In this document: one piece after another, positions 11,009-22,389 of the stretch
Position numbering within the stretch: position 1 is the first letter of the stretch
Layout of the letters: each line of letters opens with the position of its first letter
Assembly: GCA_036426205.1 (NCBI GenBank)
Contig: CM071568.1
Span: forward strand, 232,225,727-232,289,726
Origin: Ascaphus truei
Lineage: Eukaryota; Chordata; Amphibia; Anura; Ascaphidae
Length of the DNA stretch: 64,000 bases
Reading direction: 5' to 3'
Notes under the pieces: model-generated
Databases searched by the model: none
The model's input: only the letters and a program-made list of their open reading frames with translations
Told to the model about the DNA's origin: nothing
Position numbers and translations under genes: made by a program

Positions 11009-11406
11009 CAAAAATCCCAGAGCTGTTCCAGAAGGTCAACACAGAGATAGACCAATTTATCAGAACCAATCTAGGTAGTGTGGACTCCCACATCACCCTA
11101 TGGGAAGCCCATAAGGATACACTCAGAGGCACCCTTATCAGCATTGCGGCAGGACGGAAAAGAGGCAAAATTGCTGAAACTACAAGCAAAATGTAAACAG
11201 CTTTCTGCCTAACATAATAATAGACCTGACACCTTGAAAGAGTTGAAAGATGTTAGAATAGAGATAAATATGCTATTGACCTCCCAGGCTGAGAATCACA
11301 TGAGCTGGTCTAAGAACAAGCCAGATACCCTATTGGCTAATAAAATTACAAATAAACAGGCAAATTATAATATACAGGCAATTCGGTTGAAAGCCGGTAA
11401 TATGAC
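11009..11406 (+). pseudogene. L1-type LINE ORF2, piece 1
   Basis: First piece of one LINE that continues to 24,101. The frame gives ITLWEAHKDTLRGTLISIAA, the linker between endonuclease and reverse transcriptase in L1/Tx1 ORF2 (W-E-x-x-K-x-x-L-R-G-x-x-I-S). A shifted frame then gives DTLLANKITNKQANYNIQAI. Frameshifts and a stop are present. The end at the ATGAC target duplication joins in frame with 13,790 onward (GNM/TSNSKR). The 5' part of the LINE is missing, cut off near the tRNA-like repeat. Confidence 0.85.
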
Positions 11407-13784
11407 AGTCACAGGAGACAAGGTTTATTGTACACCTTTTACCAGGATCATATATTGAGCAAAACAAGATAATCAAATAAATTGAGGTTTATTCACAAAC
11501 ATAGGCATACACACACTGATACACAAAATATAGACGAAAAGACACACTTGGGGACTGTGGTCAAAAACGAGACTTTTCTAGCTGTATAGCACTCTAAATC
11601 AGAGTTTTTCCTTGACCGGGACTTAGCTCCAAACGTCTTGGAACTAAAATCGGCTTGAAATCCCAACCGCGACCGCTACGTTCCTTTCTGAGAACTTGGT
11701 CGCAAAAAGCTGGACTTAGAATATTTTCCGGGCAGACTGTTTGAAGCAGGTGCTCTGCTATTCGCGCAAAAGCTCTTTTAAAAAGCTCGCCCGACTTCTG
11801 GTGCTCAGAATCTCTTGACTGATTGGCTTAGGGGTTTCTTATAGTATTTTGGAGTTCATTCACAACATACTACAGCCAGAGTGTGGGAACTTTCTTACTA
11901 GCCAATCAGAGCGATGCCTGTCTGGAAAGCCGGGTCAGAGGAAAATCTGAATCTGCCAAGGGACGTGCACAAGTTTGCCACCTTAGTCCCTTGCTATTCA
12001 GATGCCACCTGCTGGGTCAGGCTCCTCCACGTCTGGTAGCACAAATGGCAGCCCGGATGACTGCCATTCCTCCCAGGACATGGGTACTTGAGCCCTTCCC
12101 TGCTACCCAAATGGCTTTCACACCTCAGGCATTCTCTGGTGGCTTTCATCTTTGATGTCCAGCAGACTTACAGGCATCAACGTGGTAGCCCTTGTAGTCG
12201 GTCGAAACATTGGTTTCTGAAAGTTCCAGCTCATATACAGTGCACAACAGTATAAAACAATATTAAACCCAATGTTAATAAACTATACATTTACTTCATC
12301 CTAAGTCTCTGGGTATGGGGAATAGAATAGAAAGTTGTACTTTATTTTCTTCTATTCCCCACACACTATCTAAGAGACTTGGACTGGACATAACTATGGT
12401 TGGAGTGCCCATGAACCCCAATACATGTTGGGCTACCTGGGCATTATCTCGGTATCCCCCTTAACCTAGGGACCCCTCATAGTTACAGGGACATTTTGCA
12501 TCCCTTAACCCCATTTACCTTTCTGGGTTGTGCTGAAGCAGGGAACTCTAGCGGTTAGTCGCGCAAGCGTTTTCAAGGGGAGATATTGCCGGGATAATGT
12601 GCCTACATGTAAGCCTTAGACCCTGACCACAGGGGAAGAGATGGCAGGGAGGCATGGGTGACCAAGCATGATTCTCGGGTACATTTTTAAGGAAACTGAC
12701 AACTCCAGACCCCAACTACCTAGGCACATTCTGAAAACAATTTCTCTGCAACCCCCCCCCCCCCCCTTGAAACTCATACCCTAGCAATCCCTACTCACTG
12801 GCATTCCTGGAAAGGTAAAAACGTGAAAATTCTTTATTGTATTGTATGTCTTTATTTATATAGCGCCAAAAGTGTACTCAGCGCTTCACAAAGAATACAG
12901 TACAGGGAATTATAATAATACAATAAGTGCAGCAAAATCAGACAATAGGAATGGAAATCCCTGCCCCGAAGAGCTTACAATCTTAGTGGTTTGAGGGGAA
13001 ACTTACAGAGACAGCAGGTGAGGGAATAAGTGCTGGCAGTGCTTGGCCACAATGGGTGGTAGGAGTGACGGTGGGAGTGAGACACTATCCATGAGTGCAA
13101 GCTATTGGGATGCTTGATTTGTGGGGCGAGTTTTAAGGTTAGTCAGTATTAAATGAGAAGGTTAATACCATTTACAGGGGAAGAGATAGCAGGGAGGCGT
13201 GGGTGAGATCTGGGTCTGGCTTCAGGCTTAGGGGAGATCCCCAGCAGCAGATCCCCAGCAGCAGGAAGGAGTAGATAGACGGTGTGAATAGAGGATTTGT
13301 GTGAGTGTTTTTTTATTGAGAGGTAATGAAGTTGTTGGGAGAGAGGTGTATAAATAATAGTGCGGTGGGGAGTGGGGAAGTTGGAGAGAACAGAGACATT
13401 CACAAAGGTGCGAGGAAACAGTAAACAGAAACAGCAATAGGAAGGGCATAGTGAGATGCAGGAGGAGAGACTTCCCAGGCACTGAAGGATAGGAAGAGTA
13501 CAAATAAGCACAGCTTTTAGAAAGTTAAGTTCTCACAGTTGCAAAGTTGTTGTTGTGGTGCAGAGTCCAGATTTTCCTCCAATCTTCACCTACAATTTCA
13601 ACTCCAAAATTAACTCTGCCAGACACTTTAAATGTGACACTTAAGATGGGACACACATCCATTACACAATACACATGTAGCTGTGCTCAAGAGCTGACAC
13701 TTCTTGAACCCGTACACACGGATCAGGGGTAACCAGTCATGGGCTTGACCTTTATTGAGAACCTGGTTACCCCCTTCCATCACA
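11407..13784 (-). mobile_element. LTR-like insertion splitting the L1
   Basis: 2,378 bp flanked by the 5-bp direct repeat ATGAC (11,402-11,406 and 13,785-13,789). Read on the minus strand it starts TGTGATGGAAGG. Near its end it has ACAATAAACC followed by CCTGTGACT, which looks like the polyadenylation signal of an LTR end. No gag or pol was recognised. A reversed copy of the dispersed repeat lies inside it at 12,835-12,990. The boundary is well supported because its removal restores the L1 frame; the class is inferred. Confidence 0.6.
12835..12990 (-). repeat. Dispersed LINE/SINE-tail-like repeat, copy 2
   Basis: Contains TTTATATAGCGCCAAAAGTG, AGCGCTTCACAAAG and CCGAAGAGCTTACAATCTTA, the reverse of the units at 8,776 and 26,400. 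It lies within the LTR-like insertion. Confidence 0.65.
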
Positions 13785-14360
13785 ATGACCTCCAACTCTA
13801 AACGGATAGTAGAAGAGTTTAAGAAATACTATGAAACTCTATATAATGGGGAGAAGTTCACACATAATGTTAAGGGGAGTCAGGCTAAGAGAGACTTCCT
13901 GTCAGACTCAGATCTTCCTAGGTTGAGCAGAGAGGAGAGAGAAGGGCTACAACAGGATTTCACCTTAGAAGAATTAACACAAGTAATTAAGGAACTAAAA
14001 CCATCCAAAGCACCAGGCCCTGATGGATCTCTAATTTATACTATTAAAAAAAAATGATAAAATTGCTAGCCCCCCACCTTCTGCGCATGTTCAATACAGT
14101 GCTGGTGGGTGCTTCATTCCCAGAGCAGATGCTTCAAGCATCTATCTCATTAATCTAGAAACAAGATAAAGATCCAACGGACTGCAAAAGCTATAGACCA
14201 ATCTCGTTAATAAAATCAGGTATCAAAATTTACTCTAAAATGCTGGCTAACAGACTAAGCCATATGCTGCCTAGACTTGTTCGTCCTGACCAAGTGGGAT
14301 TTATTAAGGGTAGGCAGGCGGCGGACAACACCAGACAAATTATTGATCTGATTGAGATAC
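13785..14360 (+). pseudogene. L1-type LINE ORF2, piece 2 (RT N-terminal part)
   Basis: Carries IVEEFKKYYETLYNG, LTQVIKELKPSKAPGPDG (the SPGPDG block of LINE reverse transcriptase), then SYRPISLI and RPDQVGFIKGRQAADNTRQI. A run of A near 14,046 shifts the frame and a TAG interrupts near 14,156. The piece ends at the GATAC target duplication of the hairpin insertion. Confidence 0.9.
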
Positions 14361-14616
14361 AGTATTAGATCACTTGCTTTGGAAAATCTGGGGCAATCTC
14401 CCAATAAACTGCAACATTTCTGTGAGATTTCTGAAGCAAGACTAATGGCCCATCGGATTAACACAGCGGGGGGTCCCTGCAGAGGACAAACTGAATGGGA
14501 CTGCAGGGACCCCTGCCGTGTTAATACGATGGGCCATTAGTTTGGCAGCAGAATCTCACTGAAATGTTGAGGCATTTACTGTGAGATGCCTTAGTTTTTA
14601 CCCAGGCAAGTGATCG
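14361..14616. mobile_element. Hairpin (foldback) MITE inside the L1
   Basis: Nearly the whole insert folds on itself. The left arm begins GATCACTTGCTTTGG at 14,368 and the right arm ends GGCAAGTGATC at 14,615. The central stem contains ATGGCCCATCG and TTAACAC on both sides. Flanking GATAC occurs at 14,356-14,360 and 14,617-14,621, and removing the insert restores the L1 frame. No coding content. Confidence 0.8.
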
Positions 14617-15397
14617 GATACTGGTGGCTGCATCTGTAGCTAATACAAAAAAGATCCAAGTTATGGTGCTGAGTCTAGATGCTGAAAAAGCTATTGACAG
14701 GATCGATTGGCCATACCTTAATTCTACGCTTGGAGCGTTCGGCTTTGGGGGTAGGCTATTAAAAGCAATCAAGGCACTGTATTCCACACCAGCGGCAAGA
14801 GTAACATCCGATGGGCTATCCATCCAATATTTTCCAAATTAAGAGTGGCACAAGACAGGGCTGTCTACTCTCGCCCCTGCTATTCGCATTAAGCATGGAG
14901 CCACTAGCAGCCCAAATTCGGAAGAACTCAGACATAACAGGAATCCAAATTAAAGACCAGAAACATAAGGTGGCTTTATATGCGGATGATATTATCGTAA
15001 CGCTACCAAAACCCCTCACCTCTCTGCCCAACTTGTTCAGTATTCTGGGGAAATTCAATAAGATATCTGGATTTTAAATTAATCAGTCGAAGTCTGAGGC
15101 TCTAAATATAAATTTACCCAAGGAAGTAGAAAAATTGATAGATATAAATTTCAATTTTAAATGGCAGCCTTGCACCGTTAAATATTACGAATAACTATAA
15201 AACCTTATATAGAGAAAACTATCCCAAATTACTTAGAATCCCGAGAGGGGACATTCAAACGTGGTCCAAATATAATATCTCGTGGATAGGTAAGACCTAT
15301 TGTATCAAAATGAATTTACTTCCCTGTATCCTGTACCTATTCCAAAGCCTCCCAGTACCGGTAGTGGGGAAGGACATACTTACAATGAAATCCTTAA
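14617..15397 (+). pseudogene. L1-type LINE ORF2, piece 3 (RT catalytic core)
   Basis: Contains VMVLSLDAEKAIDRIDWPYL, SGTRQGCLLSPLLFALSMEP and the catalytic box LYADDIIV (YADD at 14,979-14,990), then KTYCIKMNLLPCILYLFQSL. All are classic L1/Tx1 reverse transcriptase and thumb blocks. Frame breaks occur near 14,840 and 15,070-15,200. The last bases, ATGAAATCCTTAA, are cut at TTAA by the piggyBac-like insertion and resume at 18,239. Confidence 0.93.
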
Positions 15398-16055
15398 CCC
15401 TTTGCGGTCCAATTAATTTTCATTAAGTGCGCCAGTAGGTCTAATTAAATTTTCGGGAAAAAAACACATACAGCTTTTTTTGGGGTTTTTTGCACACACT
15501 CTCAGCGCACTCTCACAGCACACTGTGCACACTACACTCACTTCGCACACGACACGCGCTGCGCACACGACACGCGCTGCCCACACGACACTCACTGCAC
15601 GCACTACTCGCTGCGCACACTGCGCACGCTGTGCACACTACACTCGCTGTGCACACTACACTCGCTGCGCACACTACGCACACTACACACACTACACTCG
15701 CTGCTCACACTACACTCACTGCACACACTACACTCACTGCACACACTACACTCAGTACACACAGTCATTGCACACTCATGGCACACTCACTGCACACTCA
15801 CTGAACAAACGGCGCACACTAAACTCGCTGCGTACCCTATGCAACACTACACTCACTGCACACACTACACTCACTGCACACACTACACACTCACTGCACA
15901 CACAACTCACGCGCACACCGACATCTGCGCACTGACACACCACTGCGCACACACACACTGCGCACACCACCACTATCACACACACACACACCACACCACT
16001 CACACAGCACACACACACCACCACACACACCACACACACACAACACACACACACA

Positions 16056-16086
<31 letters not shown>

Positions 16087-16248
16087 CACCCACACACACA
16101 ACTGACACACACCACACACACACACACACACACACTCACTGCCACCACTCACTCACCTCACTCACTCACTACGCACACACATCACACTACACACACACCC
16201 ACACTCACAGCCCCCTACCCCCTTCCTCCCTTCCTCTCTGGTGTCAGC
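15198..16248. repeat. 1.05-kb tandem duplication, left copy
   Basis: Begins TAAAACCTTATATAGAG in L1 sequence, runs through the left end of the piggyBac-like element and its CA-rich minisatellite, and ends GGTGTCAGC. The adjacent right copy at 16,249-17,282 has the same order and the same end, with many single-base differences. Confidence 0.9.
15480..16200. repeat. CA-rich minisatellite, copy 1
   Basis: Units of about 20 bp like CTGCACACACTACACTCA, grading into (CA)n after 15,960. The long His/Thr-rich open frames here are its translations, not genes. Confidence 0.9.
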
Positions 16249-17031
16249 CTTAAAACCTTATATAGAGAAACTATCCCAAATTACTTAGAATCCCGAAGGG
16301 GACATTCAAACGTGTTCCAAATATAATATCTCGTGGATAGGTAAGACCTATTATCAAAATGATTTACTTCCCTGTATCCTGTACCTATTCCAAAGCCTCC
16401 CAGTACCGGTAGTGGGGAAGGACATACTTACAATGAAATCCTTAACCCTTTGCGGTCCAAATTATTTTCATTAAGTGCGCCAGTAGGTCTAATTAAATTT
16501 TCGGGAAAAAACACATACGCGCTTTTTTTTGGGGTTTTTTGCAACCCACTCTCAGCGCACCTCTCACAGCACACTGTGCACCTACACACTCACTTCGCAC
16601 ACGACAGCGACGCCTCTCACCGCACCGCCTGCCCACGACACTCACGGCAACTCACTCTCGCTGCGCACACTCCACGCTGCACACTACACTCGCTGTGCAC
16701 ACTAGCACTCGCTGCCACACTAACTCACACTACACACACTACACCTCACTCGCTGCTCACACAACTACACTCACTGCACACACTACACTCACTGCACACA
16801 CTACACTCATTACACACAGTCTTTTGCCACACTCATGGCACACTCACTGCACACTCACTGAACAAACGGCGCACACTAAACTCGCTGCGTACACTATGCA
16901 CACTACACTCACTGCACACACTACACTCACTGCACACACTACACACTCACTGCACACACACTCACTGCGCACACACACTCACTGCGCACACACACTCACT
17001 GCGCACACACACACTGCGCACACACACACTC

Positions 17032-17082
<51 letters not shown>

Positions 17083-17282
17083 CACACCACACACACACAC
17101 ACACAGCACACACACACACACACACACCCACACACACACACACCAGCACACCCACCCCCACACCACTGCACTCACCACAACACCTCAACCACCCACTCAC
17201 TTCACACATCACTGCACACACTCCCACTACCTCACGCCCCGCACCCCTTCCAGCTCTCCCTCCACCTCCCTCGGGTGTCAGC
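16249..17282. repeat. 1.05-kb tandem duplication, right copy
   Basis: Second copy of 15,198-16,248. It repeats the L1 fragment (16,249-16,445), the TTAA-CCC transposon end and the CACTCACTG minisatellite. It is 17 bp shorter overall, with scattered one-base insertions and losses. Confidence 0.9.
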
Positions 17283-17319
17283 TGCTGGAGTCATCGTGGG
17301 GCTGCCTGCGGGGATCGGC

Positions 17320-17745
17320 GCAGAGTTGAGGGGTGGTCGGTCGACGCAGATTTGGGGGGTGGTCCAGATCGGTGCGGGCTGGGGGGGGTGGTCAGATCGG
17401 TGCAGGGCTGGGGGTGGTGGTCAGATCGGCGCAGGGCTGGGGGGGGTGGTTAGATCGGCGCAGGGCTGGGGGGGTGGTTAGATCGGCGCAGGGCTGGGGG
17501 GGGTGGTCAGATCGGCGCAGGGCTTTGGGAGTGGGCAGAGCGGCACAGGGCTTTGGGAGTGGGCAGAGCGGCACAGGGCTTTGGGAATGGGCACATCGGC
17601 GCAGGGCTTTTTCGAGTGGGCACATCGGCGCAGGGCTTTGGGAGTGGACGGATCGGCAAGGGGGGACGGATAAGCATGGGGGGGGGGGCGCGGGGGGGGG
17701 GGGACAGATCGGCGTAGGGGGGGACGCATCGGCGCATGGGCGCAT
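17320..17745. repeat. G-rich minisatellite, units of about 33 bp
   Basis: First several units of GATCGGCGCAGGGCTGGGGG plus GGGTGGTCA, then units of AGCGGCACAGGGCTTTGGGA plus GTGGGC. Runs of four to eleven G recur on one strand. Not coding. Confidence 0.85.
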
Positions 17746-17902
17746 CAGTGCGGTGCAAGGAGAATGCGGGGGATGTGCTGCGGGCGCCTCACTTAACACT
17801 CCACAGCTTTCAGCTTTCGTCCCTCCACCCGGTCCGACATTGGACCGCAAGTGGCAAATATTAGTGTCGGATATACTCTGACATTCGACCGGAATGGGAT
17901 AA

Positions 17903-18238
17903 AGCTGCAGTTCAAGCTCCTGTTTTTTTTTTTTTACGTTTTTTTTTTAACTTCAATAGTTTCATGTGGGCAATTTCTACTTACCTAAAGAACTGCATAG
18001 CTGCCGGTCAATTCGTTCTCCGTCTATTGATCGGCAAAGTTTGGCGACATCTTTAGATCTGGGGAATGTAAATGGTTGCTATAGCAACAAACATGCTTGT
18101 TAAAATAGAATACAAGAAAATTGGTCTTTCAAAGTTGTTGTTTTTTAAAACAGAAAATGCTAAAAGTATTTTTTCTTACTACAGAACTGATTTATTAAAA
18201 AAAAAATACACATGCAGGATATTGCTTGAACTGCAGCT
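17903..18238. mobile_element. TTAA-flanked MITE, Kolobok-like
   Basis: Perfect 15-bp inverted ends AGCTGCAGTTCAAGC and GCTTGAACTGCAGCT. The left flank is ATAA, shared with the piggyBac-like element; the right flank is TTAA (18,239-18,242). A 336-bp, AT-rich, non-coding element. The TTAA target and inverted ends suggest Kolobok or piggyBac; I cannot decide which. Confidence 0.65.
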
Positions 18239-18346
18239 TTAATAACAAAGTTCATCTTTAAATATAGAAGACCAAGAGTGAGGAGGAAGGTCCTACAGAG
18301 ACCAACATTAGCAGGGGGACTAGCGGTACCTTGCTTGTTACCATAC
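18239..18346 (+). pseudogene. L1-type LINE ORF2, piece 4
   Basis: Resumes the L1 after TTAA with KFIFKYRRPRVRRKVLQRP and GGLAVPCLLPY, the conserved FIWxGKxPR...GGLGLP region downstream of the reverse transcriptase. Joined across TTAA to piece 3, the frame reads MKSLITKF. The piece ends with the 12-bp target copy TTGTTACCATAC. Confidence 0.9.
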
Positions 18347-20691
18347 AGAAATATAACAAAAAAGGAAGTGCTCTAACTATAGACAGTCCAAACTTGTATA
18401 TATGATGTGGTGCAGCTTGAAAAGTAGAATTGTTCCCAATTCTCAGCAGTAGTAGTAATCCAAGATGATCAGCGCACCTCGTTGGAAGGGAGGACAAGAG
18501 GAGAAAAAAAGAGAAAGAAAGGCACAATAGTGAAGCAAGTTCACGATATGTAATGTGCATGAACAGGTGGTGAGATATGCACTTACATGTCAGTGCCTGT
18601 AATCAGGCACATAAAGGTTTCCTGTGTTCCTTCACCTCCGCAATGCTTCGGAAAGATTCAGGAGCCTTCTTTTAAAAGTCCAACTTTTATATGCAAAATC
18701 AGGTTATATTCACGCAAATCAGTGTAAAAACATAAGAACAGATCAGTTTGTGGTATTCCGCAACCTTCTCCGGTCTACGCGACATCCACCGCCGATCCAG
18801 CCGGCATTCTACGTCACTTCCGGTTTCCTGGTGTTCCACGAAACTGGTCCTCCCGGCAACCCTACGCGTTTCGAAGGTGTTACTTCTTCGTCAGTGTTAA
18901 GTCTGGTATGTCCTTGTATTCCCTCCATTTATATACCCCTCTCTAGCGCTGCTATACAAATCACTTTGATTATAGCATAATGCACAATAAGGTTTATAAC
19001 AAGGGTCATAATAAAATAACAAATACATAATGCTACTAATGTTTTAACTACCTAATAGTATAAAATAACAATCATTGCTTTTACTGATTGTTATATATTT
19101 GTCACACACACAAGAAAAACCCGCACAGCTTATGCTAACCACAATGAGGTGCTGACTGGATGGAGACTGATTATATCATATAGGAGAAAAAAGGACCCAG
19201 TCTTCCAGCACTCTATCACAACAAATGTAGAATTGTAATTTTAAAATACTTTATTAATAACCAAGAATAAAAAATAGGGTGTTAAAACGTAATTAAATGA
19301 TGTATTACAACAGCACTTGACTGTATCCTTCATAACCCACCCGAGGTTAGGTGGGTAGATATAGTAATGAGATCCCTAATAGATATTTGGGATCTGGGCG
19401 CTATATGTAATAGCTTCCTAAAAGGTATAGGTAATGGGTCTATTGAGGCTCACTAAGAGGTTTGTCTGTGTATCAGTGCATGTATTCCGCACTCAATTGA
19501 TATACTGATAATGTAAGTGTTCTATGGCATAATAAGCAACAGGTTTGACCATATCTGCCCCTGCTTAAAATAGCGCTGCTTGCTTGATAGTCTCTCTAGC
19601 GTTAATGGTGCTAGATCTATTGTGGAATCATATTGTGCCCACAAATAAAATAAAGCGCAGGCTAATAAGCAAATAACGGATAAGGTATAATATAGTTGGC
19701 ATTAATCATGTGTGTGATTTGTTTACCAAGGACACCTATACTGCAGAAAAATGATTGATGTGAACCACCATATATACTGACGATATCGTTGGATTTATGG
19801 GTGTGCTCTTAGTCCATAGAGCTAACCTATGTTGTCAGTAAAGTCTGGGTGCATCAATATTGAGCTTTTTGGTGCAATGTGATTACCAGTCATATATTAA
19901 CCATTCTGTTAGAATCCACAGTAAAGCACCTAGCCCACACTCATGGTCCCTGTTCCCAAGGCTGAGTGATGCGGTGCATTGAGGAGGCGGCTAATATTAA
20001 AGCAACCTTCAGTGTGTGGTGGCTAGAGCTGGTGTCAACACAGGTTGAAGACGCTGTTAAATACACACAGCAGCTGTTAACTGCTCAAAAAGTAGTCTGC
20101 CAGTATTCGGTGAGTACACTGACAAAATGCCAACAATGTCAGCTGATAGGTAAAATGGGTGTATGGGGGGTTGCTGATGGAAGGGAGACCACTGAAAGAT
20201 CACCCCAATCCCTCTACCCTTAATACCAAATGTATAACTAATACCTGTTTGTAGAAGGGGGGGGGGGCGGTCTACCTGTGAGTCGCAAGGTCCCCTATAT
20301 CAGCGCTGATCTTGGTTATATCAGCGCTGATATGCTCGAGGGCCTGCCTATCTAGGAGTGAGTGAATAGACCCCTTGAAATAGTAGGATCCCGCTGTGCA
20401 AAGACACAGCGATCCTAAGTACACATACACGCCGGGGGAAACCCCAAGTCTGGCAACGCGGATCAATATCCAACAGCTGTTGTGTTTGAATCAACAGGTT
20501 TCCCGCGTGTGCAGGAGAGAAAATGCCGACGCGCGCGTTTCACGTAGTAAACGCTTCTTCAGGGCACGTAGAACCTGGCAAGACACCAATACTGAGGTGG
20601 GAACGGAATTACCACACACCCACAGCAGTGAGGGCGAGCCCGGAGTGTGGTATGGCATTGCTGGGCCTGTTGGAAGATAGTTAGTAATACT

Positions 20692-21513
20692 TGCAACGCC
20701 TTGGTGGTATAGCGTAAGAATAGTGGTGTCCGTGCGCCAGGGATCCAGAAATCAGAGTAGTCAAGTTCGTAAGCCAAGTCCAGGGGTTACAGAGGTCAGC
20801 AAGGTAGAGTTCGTAAGCAGGGTTCAAGGGCAACAGAGAGCAGAGTAGTCCAGGACGAGCAGGGGTCAAACCAGGGAAATCCAGAGATAAGCAGGAGCAG
20901 GAACAGGCTGGAACACAGAGAGAGCAAAGCATAGGACTGCACACACAGGGATAACAGAAGCTATGCAGAGCAATGATAGAAAGGACAGACAGGGGTTATA
21001 AAGGAGGGAAGAGGAGGAGCAGAGGGTGAAGTGGGAGACAGCAGGGATAGGTGAGGAGGAGGAGAGGAGGAGACAGGGGAACCAGTCAGAGAGATCGCCT
21101 GCAGGGCATGGGAGGAGGAGTCAGGAGACTGAAAACCCCTATAAGAGGAGCGTGTGCGCGTGCCCTCTGTAATCTGAGAGTGCGCGCGCACAGGCTGCGT
21201 CACGAGGCGCGCGGAGCGCCGCGCCGTGGGAATACCTGCGGAGGGGAATGGAGGAACGGAGGGAACAGCCACCGGAGGTAAGGGAATGGGAGTGGATACC
21301 GAGGGGGCCTGAGAGTTGGGAACGTCGCCGCAGGGGATTGGGGACCGCGCGGGAGCGTGAGTCTTGCGGGGCGTGCGCCGTGGTAAAGGAACGGCGTCAG
21401 AGGCTGCCGGAGAGGGACAGGAGTGGATTAAAGAAGGGAGACTGGCAGGGGAAGGGACAGAGAGGGTGACATCAGGGATACAAGAAGGGGAAGGAAGTCC
21501 CTGAACCGTCACA
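20692..21513 (-). mobile_element. Ty3/gypsy 3' LTR
   Basis: Read on the minus strand it begins TGTGACGGTTCAGGGACTTC, directly after a polypurine tract (AAGGGGGGGATAC), and ends GGCGTTGCA. That gives TG...CA ends over 822 bp. The first 45 bp are repeated at 21,694-21,738 as the remains of the 5' LTR. The flanking 5-bp sites are ATACT (20,687-20,691) and ATATT (21,739-21,743), one mismatch. Confidence 0.75.
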
Positions 21514-21693
21514 GTATCCCCCCCTTGAGGATCGATCTCTGAGCGATCCAGCCACGTTTTTTGAGGAAATTTTTGATGAAATTGTTGGAGTAGTTTCGGG
21601 GCATGGATATGATGTGCTTTTACCCACGGACGCTCCTCCGGACCATAGCCCTTCCAGTGGACGAGGAACTGGAGCTTGTTTTTAGACCAGCGT
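21514..21693 (-). pseudogene. Ty3/gypsy integrase C-terminal chromodomain
   Basis: On the minus strand, WSKNKLQFLVHWKGYGPEER, then WVKAHHIHAPKLLQQFHQKF. This is the chromodomain that ends the Pol polyprotein of vertebrate chromoviruses, followed by a short tail and the polypurine tract. Everything between the first 45 bp of the 5' LTR and this domain is missing, so gag, protease, RT and integrase core are absent. The long open frame here is a chance fusion of LTR and chromodomain. Confidence 0.85.
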
Positions 21694-21888
21694 GAATCAG
21701 GGATACAAGAAGGGGAAGGAATCCCCTGAACCGTCACAATATTACAAAAAGACACACCAAGTAAAATATCCATTTTAAGAAAACAGTATTATAATTTTAT
21801 CAATACCGAGATCGCAGTTAATTTTGAATCTAAGATCTTTCTCTTGTCCTCCCTTCCAACGAGGTGCTCCGATCATCTTGGATTACTA

Positions 21889-22389
21889 TTGTTACCATAC
21901 TACAAAGCGGCCCCTTTATGTCAAATTGCACAGTGGCATGGCGACCCTGCACTTAAACGTTGGGTGGCAGTAGAGAGGGGTATGGGTGTAAATCTGGAGC
22001 TTCATGATCTAATCTGGCAACCCAAAAGGACCCATGTGTCAATACGTGAACCGCTCTTCTCGATGACCAGCTCATTAGCAGTTTGGGAGGCTGCTAAATT
22101 AGGGTGCTCACTGACTAGCAATCACTCTTTAATGACCCTCTCTATTTGACAACCTTGACTTTGCTCGGGTCTGAATGGTATGGATTTTTCGATTTGGAAC
22201 AAAAGGGTTTTTGAAACTCAAAGTTCTGGAGGGTAGAATCAATATTAAAACATTTGAGCAAATTAAGTCAGACAAAGACATCCCCAATTCAGAATTTTTC
22301 AGATACCTCCAGATTAGGGCATTCTACAACAAATGTTGTCCTGTCCTGCATTGACACATTTCAAAAAGCTCTGTATTTTAGAAACAGAC
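21889..22389 (+). pseudogene. L1-type LINE ORF2, piece 5
   Basis: Continues piece 4 in frame after the 12-bp duplication with YYKAAPLCQIAQWHGDP and KRWVAVERG, the YYxAAxLxxIxxW block of L1 ORF2. Frame breaks follow. It ends in THFKKLCILETD at the target site CAGAC (22,385-22,389) of a solo LTR. Confidence 0.9.

Larger units (their letters stand above)
15398..17898. mobile_element. piggyBac-like non-autonomous element at TTAA
   Basis: The left end TTAA/CCCTTTGCGGTCCAATT (15,394-15,414) matches, with four mismatches in 17, the reversed right end CCCATTCCGGTCGAATG at 17,882-17,898, which abuts ATAA. CCC termini on TTAA are typical of piggyBac. No transposase. The inside is minisatellite, and a tandem duplication has added a second left end at 16,442-16,462. 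Another inward copy of the end motif, ATTGGACCGCAA, lies at 17,839. Confidence 0.6.
18347..21888. mobile_element. Foldback retroposon-like insertion with 12-bp TSD
   Basis: Flanked by TTGTTACCATAC at 18,335-18,346 and 21,889-21,900. Inverted arms of about 50 bp lie at 18,455-18,505 and 21,838-21,886, sharing CGTTGGAAGGGAGGACAAGA; the right arm reaches the element end. The interior has two copies of an ACGCGTTTC...CTTCTTC motif (18,863 and 20,533) and a truncated gypsy element (20,692-21,738). No protein was recognised in the remaining 2.5 kb; 19,000-20,690 holds nothing else I can name. The 12-bp duplication suggests target-primed retroposition rather than a DNA transposon. Confidence 0.65.

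Noticed and set aside
15480..17481. Open frames of 100-340 residues rich in Thr/His or Cys/Val
   Set aside because: Low-complexity translations of the CACTCACTGCACA and G-rich minisatellites within the piggyBac-like element.
20961..21773. 270-residue frame as a host chromodomain gene
   Set aside because: It fuses LTR sequence to the gypsy chromodomain and is bounded by LTR ends and target duplications.
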